A DNA stretch of 64,000 nt from Arenibacter latericius DSM 15913 (GTDB taxonomy: Bacteria; Bacteroidota; Bacteroidia; Flavobacteriales; Flavobacteriaceae), in contig NZ_AUKX01000016.1 in NCBI RefSeq assembly GCF_000424985.1, positions 1 through 64,000 on the forward strand, given 5' to 3'. Shown here in pieces: positions 51,162 through 60,047 of this stretch. Position 1 is the stretch's first letter; every line of letters starts with the position of its first letter. The notes under the pieces were generated by a model. It was not told where the DNA came from. It made no database searches and saw nothing but the letters and a program-made list of their open reading frames with translations. The translations under genes and the position numbers were made by a program.

Positions 51162-52392
51162 GCTGATGTCCTTTTAATTTTAGATTTAACGAATTATTCA
51201 GGCCCTATTTCTTTGGCTATTATTAAATGTTAATGCTATTATGTTTCCTAACATTTCTAAGATCTTATTTTTATTAATCTGAGTTTTTTTATATCGTCTT
51301 AGTTTTTCTAAGTAGTACATTGTATATTTTGCTCCGATGAATGCTAAAGTTTTCTGAATCCTCGCTTACCTATAACTTGCGAAATTTACCGTTTCTAGGT
51401 CATCTGTATTTCGGGGAATGATTGGGAGTAAATTAGCTAAGGTGATGTTCACTATTGTTTAAGTGAATTCTTGGCCCTGAACTTGGTTAGTTTTATTTTT
51501 AAATACTTCATGAGTTGTCATTGTATTAACAATTGAATTTTTTGAATATCGATTAATGGATTATTTTTAGCTCCTATTGCGTTTTAAAAAGCTGTAAACA
51601 TAGCTGGAACTTTTAATAACTTGTGTAGTATATATTGTGGATTCTTGTAGTAAATCAACTACAAGGTGTTCACTGTGACCTGGTGATGTTAGCTTTGTTA
51701 AAATCCAGAATATCATAAACTGGGACGTCATAGTGCGTAATCCCCTCAAATCGGACAGGTCTCCCTTTAAAATTAATATTGCAATTTAAAGGATATAGTT
51801 CCTGGGGTGGATACCTTCTCACAGGATATATCTAAATGGGGAGTCGTCGAGAAATGGCAGTTTAAAAATAGATTATCGTTAATGTTTTATATCCTTGTAT
51901 AATCTTCCAAAGTGGTACGGTTTGCTCCGATGTCATTAGTATGGTAAAAAATGTTCGGAACAGGATTTTTTCCCTATATCCTAGTCCATAAAAGGATTAA
52001 AGGGAAAAAGGAAGGAGAAGGGACGAATTTCTTGAAAAGCTATAGAAATTAGCGATCAATAAAGCTTTCTAAAATTGTTCAGTATCTTCTACTCCTTCTA
52101 TAATTAACGTCTTTTGCTAAAAGACAGTGGAATTTGTGAATTAGCATATTATGCAAATCGGTAAATGTGATTAAAATTCACGTCATTATTGCTGCTACCA
52201 TTATCGTCGCTGGCTAATGTGTTGATATATAGCTGATCAATGAATTATGTGTTTCAGTAGTTTATTATCTAATTTCACTAGTGTCTACTAAAAGTTAATG
52301 TATGTTCTTTGAGAGTATTGTAATCATTGGTTTCCGGCGCTTTTTTATGGCGTGACGATTTGAATTACTTTGATCATGTTTTTTCTTAATCT
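51162..52392. other. gene-poor region
   Basis: About 1.2 kb with no supported gene. On the minus strand around 51690-51775 a frame reads FKGRPVRFEGITHYDVPVYD and then ILDFNKANITRS before a stop, which may be a fragment of a coding region I cannot name. The rest is AT-rich and stop-filled. Confidence 0.4.
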
Positions 52393-53150
52393 ATGAACAA
52401 AGGCAAATATGTTTTTTCACAACTGACAGAATTTCTTCCACGGCGTATTTTTGACCGTATGGTGTTTTGCTGGGCTAAGTTCCTTAAGACCAAAGAGGGC
52501 ATCAAGCTTCACACGCATTTCAAAAAACCACCCAGATCCCGGTATTTATCCACATTACGGCCGCAACGGTAAATGACATGAATGCCATGGATGTCATGCC
52601 ATATGAAGCATTGGCCCATTACGTCTTTGACCGTGGGTATGTAGACTATCAAAGACTGCGCAAAATAGCAAGGCTTCAAGCCTACTTTGTGGTTCGAGCC
52701 AAATCTAACCTAAAGTTTAGGCGGATGTATTCCCCAAAATAAACCGGTAGATCGACCGGAGTTCTATTTGACCAATTGGGCAAACTAACAGGGTTCTATG
52801 TTTCCAAAGACTATCCGGACAAGTTGCACAGGGTTAAATTCCATGATCAAGAAACTGGACGTACTTTCGTTTTCTTGACCAACAACAACGAATTATCCAC
52901 CCTAGATATAGCCCTTTTATATAAAACCGTTGACAGGTAGAGCTCTTCTTTATAAATGGATCAAACAGCATTTAAAGATCAAATCCTTTTGGAGAACATC
53001 GGAAAATGCAGTCCGAATGCAAATTTACCGCCATCATTATATATTGCCTTGAAGCAATTGTACGGCACGACCGGAAAATTGAACGTTCAACCTACGAAAT
53101 ATTAGAGGTCTGGGAATATCCCTACTGGACAAAACCCCTGTAAGTGAGCT
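52393..53150 (+). pseudogene. IS4-family transposase remnant with internal deletion
   Basis: An ATG at 52393 gives MNKGKYVFSQLTEFLPRRIF followed by DRMV, the standard N-terminus of Bacteroidota IS4-type transposases. After a deletion the frame continues with KTKEGIKLHTHFK; in another frame come FIHITAATVNDMNAMDVMPY, EALAHYVFDRGYVDYQRLRK (conserved DRGY block), IARLQAYFVVRAKSNLKFRR and later FHDQETGRTFVFLTNNNEL and YKWIKQHLKIKSFWRTSENA, with several stops between. The first catalytic Asp region is lost, so it is dead. The 200 bases after it hold nothing clear. Confidence 0.8.
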
Positions 53151-53346
53151 GTTAATCAATGTATATTACAATAATATCAAAGAGCTTGAATATAATCAAC
53201 TGAAATCAGTCTATTTTAAGTGGACACTAGTGATGTGTTTTATTTATTTAAATTTATTGATACCTTCATTAATTAACAATACTTATTAATAGGTATATTT
53301 TTAAATTGGGTGGTTTCTAATAATTAGGATTTTTCTCAGAGTCACA

Positions 53347-53556
53347 TTAATAGGCCTTATTTTCGCTCAGAAAGTTCCAATCAAATATAGATTTAGCCTC
53401 TTTATAAATCTTCTCAAAATTTGCTTCTAGATCTGCTTTGGAAAATTCTAACGCAGTAGTAGGAAGCTCACGATTGATCTCCTGTAATTTATATTGCACT
53501 TTTTTGTTCTTCTCTTTGGTATATGAAACGGACTCTTCTTGCTTTAAGCGAAAAAA
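53347..53556 (-). pseudogene. duplicated C-terminal tail of a TraG/VirD4-type coupling protein
   Basis: On the minus strand this reads FFRLKQEESVSYTKEKNKKV, QYKLQEINRELPTTALEFS, KADLEANFEKIYKEAKSIF and ends DWNFLSENKAY with a TAA. It corresponds to the last ~60 residues of the intact coupling protein encoded just to the right (FFRLKQGEFVTYADGNDKKV to YREARSIFK) but differs at about a third of the positions. So it comes from a related element rather than a recent copy. Its upstream side joins the direct repeat exactly at the FF codons. Confidence 0.8.
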
Positions 53557-53627
53557 AAATGAACTTATTAGGAGATATTAACTTGATAATCTGCGAGTTT
53601 AAATAAACGGTGGATTTAATATACTTT
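53549..53627 (+). repeat. direct repeat, copy B, at the coupling-protein tail
   Basis: Second copy of the repeat found at 37936-38011, same orientation, with the shared core AGTTTAAATAAACGGT and the shared end GGATTTAATATACTTT (one mismatch). It directly abuts the truncated coupling-protein tail and lies 93 bp from the 3' end of the intact coupling-protein gene. The two copies bracket about 15.6 kb of cargo. Confidence 0.75.
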
Positions 53628-53719
53628 CTTGATTCCATAAATAGCGATTTAATGAAACTGAAAATGCTATTAGTTTAACTACTCAATTAATACGCTTCCT
53701 TAAGTATTATCAGAAAATC

Positions 53720-55291
53720 TCACTTAAAAATGGACCTAGCCTCCCTATAAATCCTCTCAAAATTAGCTTCCAGATCAGCTATGGAAAATGCTTTGGAAGG
53801 TTCAGGTAGCCCTCTCTGTATCTTCTGTAATTTAAATTGCACTTTTTTATCATTTCCATCAGCATAGGTTACGAATTCTCCCTGCTTTAGCCTAAAGAAT
53901 GAATTAGCCCTAATTTTTGAGATTTCCCGTTCCCCAGTTATTTCCCTGGTGTCAAAGTTAAGATTATGGCCTCGGCTGATTGATTTTGTTGGGTCTTTAA
54001 TAATTTCAAAGAAACGTTCGTAGTATTGAGCAGTGTCCGGATCATTGACCTTACCGAAGAATTGGTAGGACAAGTTAGATAATATAGCCCGACTAGCCTT
54101 ATCGCCGTACATCATATCGTTTTGAATCTTGTCCTGCATTACATAGACCGTAGCAATGTCATAACTTCTAAGTGTTGCTGGAATACGATGCATGTTTAAG
54201 AGCTTAATCGTTGGTGCTTCTTCCATCAATAGAAAAGAAGGTTCTGAATGTCTAACACTCATCTGTTTGGTAATGGTGTGGATAATTGTGGCAATTATGG
54301 GGGAGTAGGAGGTTTCATATCTAGGGTTGTTAACCACTGAAATAACGGAAGGGTTATCTTTATGGTTAATGTTAAGCGGCACTTCATCTGCGGAAAGGGC
54401 CATAAATATTCTTGGGGTACTTATTCTTTTTAATGCATTACTAAGTGTGCCTTTCACTCCTGCAGTCTGCCTGTCAGAATCCATCCCACTAATAAACGCA
54501 TCTGCCATTCCCTTTGAGACTGTATTGGATTTCAAAAATCTAATAAGGCTCTCTGTATCTAGGTAATGATAAATGGCGATTACATGAGGTAAAGTGCAAT
54601 ATTGGGGATAGGAAGATTTAAGTCTCCATATTAATCCACCTATTAAACCTTCTGCTGCATCGTGGAAAAACTTGGTTGCACCAACAGAAACGGAATCTTT
54701 CTGTTCCAAAAGGTTTTCTATCAACACCCTTGAAACTTCGTTTACACTTTCTGGACTCTCCAAATATCGGGGTGCTATGGGGTTCACTCGATGAATTATT
54801 TTATCAAAGGAGATTATTTTAAAAGTCACTTTGGAATTTTTGAATAGAGGATAGGCCATTTCGGTAATCTCAAAATCTTTATAATCATGAATAATCCCAC
54901 AAAACCCATGCTTTTTAAAGTGTTGTAAAAATCCATAGACCACACTTTCCGTCTTTCCACTTCCGGCAGATCCGATAATGGAAACCCCACGTTTGATGTT
55001 ATTGATCTTAAAGTTTCCCTTTGTGGTTTTAAAGTTGACTTGATATTTTTTATTGATATCGACCGATATATCCGGTTTATGAAAGAAAACTAGAAATACG
55101 GTATTAATCAGTAATAAGGGACAGGCTAGATATAGTATCCCGTAGACCAACGGCATTAAAGAGGTAATGTCCACCAATATCCAAAATACAAGAAAGTTGT
55201 TCAATGGAAATGCATATTTAGTAATCTTGAACAATACATAGAATACCACGCTAGCCATTCCGATTGTTGAAATTATCATTAGAGGATCCAT
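53720..55291 (-). CDS. type IV coupling protein (TraG/VirD4 family)
   Basis: The 523-residue protein has two or three N-terminal transmembrane helices (about residues 5-25, 32-52 and 56-70), then a P-loop GVSIIGSAGSGKTESVVYGF (about residue 112), Walker B FLLMEEAPTIKLLNMHRIP (about 335) and VYVMQDKIQNDMMYGDKASR with a QxxY-type ending NLSYQFFGKVNDPDTAQYYE. These are features of conjugative coupling ATPases, which bring the relaxase-DNA complex to the secretion channel. It is slightly shorter than CTnDOT TraG-type coupling proteins. It lies 14 bp after the relaxase gene, forming a mob operon with it. Confidence 0.88.
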   Translation of the reverse strand: MDPLMIISTIGMASVVFYVLFKITKYAFPLNNFLVFWILVDITSLMPLVYGILYLACPLLLINTVFLVFFHKPDISVDINKKYQVNFKTTKGNFKINNIKRGVSIIGSAGSGKTESVVYGFLQHFKKHGFCGIIHDYKDFEITEMAYPLFKNSKVTFKIISFDKIIHRVNPIAPRYLESPESVNEVSRVLIENLLEQKDSVSVGATKFFHDAAEGLIGGLIWRLKSSYPQYCTLPHVIAIYHYLDTESLIRFLKSNTVSKGMADAFISGMDSDRQTAGVKGTLSNALKRISTPRIFMALSADEVPLNINHKDNPSVISVVNNPRYETSYSPIIATIIHTITKQMSVRHSEPSFLLMEEAPTIKLLNMHRIPATLRSYDIATVYVMQDKIQNDMMYGDKASRAILSNLSYQFFGKVNDPDTAQYYERFFEIIKDPTKSISRGHNLNFDTREITGEREISKIRANSFFRLKQGEFVTYADGNDKKVQFKLQKIQRGLPEPSKAFSIADLEANFERIYREARSIFK

Positions 55292-55304
55292 TATTTCTAT
55301 TTAA

Positions 55305-56351
55305 TTAGATTCCTATAGAACTCGATTTGATGGCTATTTCTACTCCTTGTCGCAATTTATTGAATGCTTTCAATGCTATTTGTACTTTATTTACCGGGAT
55401 ACTGCCCATAATAGGAAGGCCAGTTTCTCGCAATACTTTGAGTGCAATGGCCCTTTCGTTCGTAGGTAATCGGATTATGGAATTAAAATACATTCTGGGA
55501 TTATTGATAAACTCCTTTCGGGAACTGTACTTTTCTGTAAAGCTTCTTTGATACCCAAAGGTTCTATCAAAGGTCTTTTCAGCCTTGTCAAAAAAAAGGT
55601 CTCTATTGAAACCTCTTCTAACTATCTGTCCATTTAACTCTGTGTCAGATGCTTTGTACTTGCTCCCTGGAGACAAACTATAAGAATTGGATGCATCTTT
55701 TCTACTCATTACGATATGTATGTGGCTTTGACTCCCAGCTTTAACCATATCTTGTACAATCCGTTGCCCATTTTGTTGGTGAGGTGCCTGTCGTTCTAAT
55801 TTTTTAATTCGTCGTTCCATTTTTTTTATACTTCCCTTTAGGGTACCGTTTTCCACTTTTTCAATATTGTGTTTTAGTTGAAGTATTTTGGTTGCATAAG
55901 GTTGATTCTCTCGGATTTGTTTATCCGTTCCTTTAAACGTCCGTTGATGTTCAATTTTGGCATAGTACTTTATATCATCTATAGACACGGCCCGTCCATT
56001 TATTTTCCGATTAAAGGATGCCACATAATCTTTCATCAGTTCTCGAGTGTATAGTTTCAGATCGACATTTGGATTATTCAATGCTTTAAGTTCGTATTTG
56101 GAAGGGTTAATCGTGATGGAATAAAACCTAGGCTCTGATTTTTCCAATTTTGCAGTATTGCCATCGATTTCCCTTACAACCTCTTCCGCAGAAATTTGAT
56201 CATTATACTGGTTGAAAAAATATTCCATGTTTTCGTCTCCTTCTTCCATACCTTGATTTTCTTTTCCCAGATAATCCACAAAATCAGCTGAACTTGGGGA
56301 AAAGGTGTTTCCTAGTTTTTGGGCTGTAATAGTGATATACATAATATTCAT
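55305..56351 (-). CDS. MobB-type relaxase (DUF5712 family)
   Basis: With the ATG at 56351, one base after the preceding stop, the protein has 348 residues and starts NIMYITITAQKLGNTFSPSS. Typical parts of the Bacteroidota MobB/DUF5712 family are FVDYLGKEN, PRFYSITINPSKYELKALNN, the basic coiled segment KIEHQRTFKGTDK to KKMERRIKKLERQ, the His motif GSQSHIHIVMSRKDASNSYS followed by LSPGSKYK, and FNRDLFFDKAEKTFDRTFGY. The HIHIV motif likely holds the metal site for nicking at oriT. Coupling protein downstream and BfmA/BtgA protein upstream complete the mobilization operon. Confidence 0.85.
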   Translation of the reverse strand: MNIMYITITAQKLGNTFSPSSADFVDYLGKENQGMEEGDENMEYFFNQYNDQISAEEVVREIDGNTAKLEKSEPRFYSITINPSKYELKALNNPNVDLKLYTRELMKDYVASFNRKINGRAVSIDDIKYYAKIEHQRTFKGTDKQIRENQPYATKILQLKHNIEKVENGTLKGSIKKMERRIKKLERQAPHQQNGQRIVQDMVKAGSQSHIHIVMSRKDASNSYSLSPGSKYKASDTELNGQIVRRGFNRDLFFDKAEKTFDRTFGYQRSFTEKYSSRKEFINNPRMYFNSIIRLPTNERAIALKVLRETGLPIMGSIPVNKVQIALKAFNKLRQGVEIAIKSSSIGI

Positions 56352-56352
56352 T

Positions 56353-56724
56353 TTAATGGTTTGGATTTCTACGTTCGTGAAACTTTGGTTGAACCTCCTC
56401 AATTTCCTTCTTTTCTAAAATTAAAGGCCTTTTTGTTGGCTCCTCCATTTCAAATAATGAATGTATCATGGCCAGTGTAGGTTTGGTCTGGCTCTTTTCC
56501 ATATCGCGTAAAATGGCAATGATTGCACTTGTACGTTTTTTAAAAACCTGTTCAAGGGTTCTACCAGTAGGTCCAAGAATTTGTTTTGGGGAGATTTCAT
56601 TATATAAGAAAAAATCTAGCATAGTCTCCATGGCTTCTGTATGGGACTTGAAATGAGTGCGCGAAAACGACTGAAAGCGCTTAGCAGTTTTACGCTTTAT
56701 TCTGATTGTTATAAAGGAGTCCAT
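56353..56724 (-). CDS. BfmA/BtgA-type mobilization accessory protein
   Basis: A 123-residue protein that starts MDSFITIRIKRKTAKRFQSF, a ribbon-helix-helix-like N-terminus, followed by HTEAMETMLDFFLYNEISPK and LEQVFKKRTSAIIAILRDME. This corresponds to the BfmA/BtgA family that acts with MobB relaxases at oriT of Bacteroidota elements. The charged C-terminal 30 residues are variable. Its stop precedes the relaxase start directly, so both are translationally coupled. The origin of transfer should lie just upstream, where a strong hairpin is present. Confidence 0.82.
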   Translation of the reverse strand: MDSFITIRIKRKTAKRFQSFSRTHFKSHTEAMETMLDFFLYNEISPKQILGPTGRTLEQVFKKRTSAIIAILRDMEKSQTKPTLAMIHSLFEMEEPTKRPLILEKKEIEEVQPKFHERRNPNH

Positions 56725-56908
56725 TTTTTTTAGATTTTAAGGGGTTATGACGCAATTTCATCCCTATTTATGGGCTGTTTGAGGGCATTTGACGCAAATC
56801 GTAAAATCATAAAATCCTCAACTATTTGTAAGCACTTAGTTATCAGCTATTTAATGATAGGTAAAAATATGTAACGTGGCTTTGCCCGTTACCCTCTTGC
56901 TTCTCCTT

Positions 56909-56929
56909 TTTGTCCGCCGAGCGGACAAA
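56909..56929. other. perfect 9-bp hairpin, candidate origin-of-transfer element
   Basis: TTTGTCCGC, a three-base loop CGA, and GCGGACAAA form a perfect stem about 190 bp upstream of the mobilization operon start (56724). It is followed by a short inverted TTTCGAA stretch. Relaxase recognition sites are inverted repeats in this position, so it is a reasonable oriT candidate. The wider gap 56725-57229 holds no gene I can support. Confidence 0.45.
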
Positions 56930-57229
56930 CTTTCGAACCGTTCAATAGTAATTTAATGGCTCCTTTTGGATACGGAAAGCAGAATGGATTATTTAAGATT
57001 TAAAAAAGTAAAACTCTCTTGAATCAGTATTAAAATGATAAAATCTTTGCGAATCCTTTAAGACGATAGTAAAAAATGCCCTTGAAAAGTCAAGGACATT
57101 ATCAGTTGAATCGGTCGTGAATTTCCTTCTAAATAATACACTTTATGGATTATTTAAATTTTGCAGAAAAGTGCCTTTTTTTTTCCTATCTAATCTGTGT
57201 GATTCGCGAACGAATATTAATCTTGAATT

Positions 57230-57610
57230 CTAATATTCACTCGGTAGCATCAACGTATTGTTTACATAAAAAAGGCGAAGTTCGTTTAATGGAAAATCTG
57301 TCACTCGGTACCTATGAGATTGAAAGATGTTGTCATTGCCATCCCCATAGATAACTTCTGCTTCATAGCCAATATAATCTTGTTTTTCTTTGGATAACCT
57401 TTTATAGTCTATGGTAATAAAGCTGCTTTGCTTCATCAAGCTTATGGCCATGATCGAAGCATCGGTGATCAGCCAATAGCATTCCGCAACATTGGCAAGA
57501 TATTTTATTCCTTCGGTATATCTGGTACCCGTCAATGGGATAATGTATAGTATTTCCGAACCGTGAAAATGTTGTAATCCCCTTAATATTTCATTGCTAT
57601 GTGCTCTCAT
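57230..57610 (-). CDS. DUF6876-type protein of the conjugative element
   Basis: A 126-residue soluble protein: EILRGLQHFHGSEILYIIPL, GTRYTEGIKYLANVAECYWL, ITDASIMAI and at the end YRVTDFPLNELRLFYVNNTL with a terminal LPSEY. This matches a family found beside SSB genes in Bacteroidota conjugative elements (recalled as DUF6876). Function is unknown. It lies downstream of ssb on the same strand, with a probable terminator between them, so it has its own promoter within the 70-bp gap or reads through. Confidence 0.65.
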   Translation of the reverse strand: MRAHSNEILRGLQHFHGSEILYIIPLTGTRYTEGIKYLANVAECYWLITDASIMAISLMKQSSFITIDYKRLSKEKQDYIGYEAEVIYGDGNDNIFQSHRYRVTDFPLNELRLFYVNNTLMLPSEY

Positions 57611-57638
57611 TGTGATTTCATTTTAGAGGTTGATAATG

Positions 57639-57675
57639 AAAAAAGGGCGCAACTTTCTACAGATACGCCCTCTTT
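57639..57675 (-). terminator. probable intrinsic terminator after ssb
   Basis: Read on the minus strand, AGGGCG, a 16-base loop, then CGCCCT is followed directly by a run of six T. The stem is short with a long loop, but the G+C-rich stem and T-run lie immediately after the ssb stop codon (57684), the expected place. Confidence 0.5.
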
Positions 57676-57683
57676 AATACATT

Positions 57684-58037
57684 TTAACCGGCATCATTGC
57701 CGTTCTTGGATCCCAACAACAGGATTTCCTTAGCTTCCACTTCGGTGATGTACCGTTGGTTTCCGTCGTCCGTTGTGTAAGTACGGGTCTTTAATTTCCC
57801 TGCCACACCAATTTCCTGTCCTTTACCGGCATATTTCTCAATGATCTCGGCGGTCTTTCCCCAGGCAATGATGGTATGCCATTCCGTACTCTGGGTTTTC
57901 TCACCTTTTTCATTTTTATAAAATTCATTGGTGGCGAGCGAAAAACGGGCTACTTTTCTCCCGTTTTCCAAAATGGTTACTTTTGGGTCCTCCCCAAGGT
58001 TTCCGATTAACTGAACATGATTTCTGATAGTACTCAT
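57684..58037 (-). CDS. ssb: single-stranded DNA-binding protein
   Basis: A 117-residue SSB with the complete OB-fold: HVQLIGNLGEDPKVTILENG, KVARFSLATNEFY, EWHTIIAWGKTAEIIEKYAG and KGQEIGVAGKLKTRTYTTDD. The acidic C-terminal tail of chromosomal SSBs (DDIPF) is missing; the end is EILLLGSKNGNDAG, typical of element-borne SSBs. It should protect the transferred strand during conjugation. It is read in the same direction as the mob genes. Confidence 0.92.
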   Translation of the reverse strand: MSTIRNHVQLIGNLGEDPKVTILENGRKVARFSLATNEFYKNEKGEKTQSTEWHTIIAWGKTAEIIEKYAGKGQEIGVAGKLKTRTYTTDDGNQRYITEVEAKEILLLGSKNGNDAG

Positions 58038-58075
58038 AATACAAGATTTAAAGCCTGCCTTGTCGGCAGACAGGA

Positions 58076-58273
58076 TTAATAATTGCCTACCCGAACCCCG
58101 CCATAATGAAATGTCGGACCGGCCTTCGGATGGTTTGCGTTTATTTTACTTTTAATTGATTTACTTATTATATCCGGAGCGTTTTCCTTTTTTTGTCTTT
58201 TTAACTTTGGTTCCGCGTTTTTATTGATGATTTCGTAAGATTTCATAAGATTCGTTTTAGATTTACTTCCCAT
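58076..58273 (-). CDS. small basic hypothetical protein upstream of ssb
   Basis: A 65-residue frame rich in Lys (GSKSKTNLMKSYEIINKNAE; DIISKSIKSKINANHPKAGP) ending FHYGGVRVGNY. Base composition and the non-random C-terminus make it somewhat credible, and it precedes ssb by 39 bp on the same strand. No family is recognised and a chance ORF cannot be excluded. Confidence 0.35.
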   Translation of the reverse strand: MGSKSKTNLMKSYEIINKNAEPKLKRQKKENAPDIISKSIKSKINANHPKAGPTFHYGGVRVGNY

Positions 58274-59104
58274 AGAGCCGTTGCTGTTACCTTTTTTTGT
58301 TGCTTTCGGAGGTTCAATATTCAGGCTAGGTAAGGCGTATAAGAAGTGGAACGTGGGGAAACGCTTTATGCCGTCGTCCTAGAATGAATGTTGTTGTTTT
58401 GCTGTCAAAAAAAGATAGGGTCAGTGACGGTTCGGGAAGTGTGACTAAAAGCTCTTGTGAAGTAGGAAAATTTTGGAAGCGGGACCAAATGCAAAAATGA
58501 TTTTCTGATCAAGCGGACTCCGTTTCCGGTTTCGTCTTGAAGAGTAGTGTGCTTCCCGGCAGAGCGGGAAGGGCTAACGAAACGGAAAGATGAAATTGGG
58601 GATGGTGTCCAAGACTTTTGTAGGGAAGCTCTTTGCCCGTAATGGAGTGGAACGAAATGAAGCGGCTATGTGCTGAACGGGATAGGGAAAAGGATTGTTC
58701 TCTCTGGGTTAGAACTATAACGGATTTTACTTTAAAGATTGAGCTTGTGTATCCGCTTGTTGAATTCATAATATTAAAGCTGTCAATACCTTATCTGTTA
58801 TTCACCAATATAGTAATCGAAATCTTTAGAGTTGTTTGAAAAGCTTTTGCCTGTAGCTCATTTTGGTTAAAAGAGCTCTTCAGTGGGATGAAATGAGAAA
58901 GGGCTGAAAGGGTGCTAATAGAGTAATAGTAATTAGAATATAGGAGAGATAAAATTTAATAATTGGATTTAAAGATGTTTTATCATTAAACTTTCATTTT
59001 ATATTACTGTTATCATTTCAATTATTGGTCAATAAATATGGTGTTTAGAGGAATTGAATAAAATGATTTAGATTATTTAATAACAATAAAGTTTTATTTT
59101 TAAA
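58274..59104. other. noncoding region between the conjugative element and the sugar/nutrient locus
   Basis: About 830 bases without a supported gene. It contains a hairpin CTTCCCG, six-base loop, CGGGAAG at 58552-58571. The left 500 bases are G+C-richer and the right 250 very AT-rich, so a boundary between element and chromosome may fall here. No tRNA or integrase is visible. Confidence 0.4.
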
Positions 59105-59956
59105 TTATGAGTTGATAAAGGAACTTGGTGTATATCCAGTAAACTTTTTAAAAGTAGTGGCAAAATATTGAGAAGAACTAAAGCCAAGATCAAAGGCGAC
59201 CTTGGTTATTGAATTGCTGTTTTGTAAGTCCACCTTAGCCTGTTCAATCTTTAGTCGGTTTACATATTCTTTTGGAGGCATACCTGTTTTTTCCTTAAAC
59301 CAAGCTTTGAAATAGCCAGTGGACATAGATACGATTTCTGCTAATTCATCTACATAAATAATCCTATGTAGATTTTGTACAATGTAGGAGTTAAGTATAT
59401 TTATCTTCTTTGAAGGGGAGAGCTGCATTTTCTTTTGAGATAAAAGTACAGTTTCCAAGAGCAATTCAGTAATTAATTGATTTACCATTATACGAGTGAG
59501 AATGGAATCTTCCTTTTTAAACAGTAAGACCAGTCTTTCTAAAATTAGTTTCAATTGAAAAGCGCCTTTAAATATATACTCTGACCTTTCCAATAGCTCC
59601 TTAAGTAAAAACTCTGAATGTAGGTTTGGTAAATTACAGAGCTTTCCATGCGAAGGGTTTATCAAAATTTGGATCCAAAACAGCTCCCCTTTATCTTCTG
59701 GATACTCCCCAGTACTATGGACGGTATTTGGTGGAACCACTATAATATCATCCCCCTTTAATTCATACATATTATCTCCAATTTTATAATGTTGTAGCCC
59801 CTTCATGCAGTAACAAATCTCCAAAGCGCCTTGGTGTTGGTGACTTTCCAGTCCAGGTTTTACTTCATTGTATCGATAATGCCCAAATGATAAACCTCTT
59901 TTTACATCGTATTCTTGAAGGTTTATTACAATTCTTTCAGTTGTATTTAGATCCAT
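59105..59956 (-). CDS. AraC-family regulator with N-terminal cupin
   Basis: The 283-residue protein has an AraC-type ligand-binding cupin (about 20-110; LESHQHQGALEICYCMKGLQ, DDIIVVPPNTVHSTG) and a C-terminal pair of helix-turn-helix motifs (about 185-283; VDELAEIVSMSTGYFKAWFK, ITKVAFDLGFSSSQYFATTF, KKFTGYTPSSF). Regulators of this kind bind a small sugar or acid and control nearby catabolic genes. It is divergently oriented to the dioxygenase and SusC genes with a 91-bp gap, which is where its operator should lie. Confidence 0.88.
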   Translation of the reverse strand: MDLNTTERIVINLQEYDVKRGLSFGHYRYNEVKPGLESHQHQGALEICYCMKGLQHYKIGDNMYELKGDDIIVVPPNTVHSTGEYPEDKGELFWIQILINPSHGKLCNLPNLHSEFLLKELLERSEYIFKGAFQLKLILERLVLLFKKEDSILTRIMVNQLITELLLETVLLSQKKMQLSPSKKINILNSYIVQNLHRIIYVDELAEIVSMSTGYFKAWFKEKTGMPPKEYVNRLKIEQAKVDLQNSNSITKVAFDLGFSSSQYFATTFKKFTGYTPSSFINS

Positions 59957-60047
59957 TTATTCTTGTATAAAAAAGTAATATAGTACAAAATCGAAAGACA
60001 TTCAATTATTTATAAACCAAATTTGGAAACTTAATGAATAAAAGGAA

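Noticed and set aside
58509-58769. 86-codon minus-strand frame in the region left of the AraC gene
   Set aside because: Ser/Leu/His-rich translation of a G+C-skewed noncoding stretch without domain, signal or context support.
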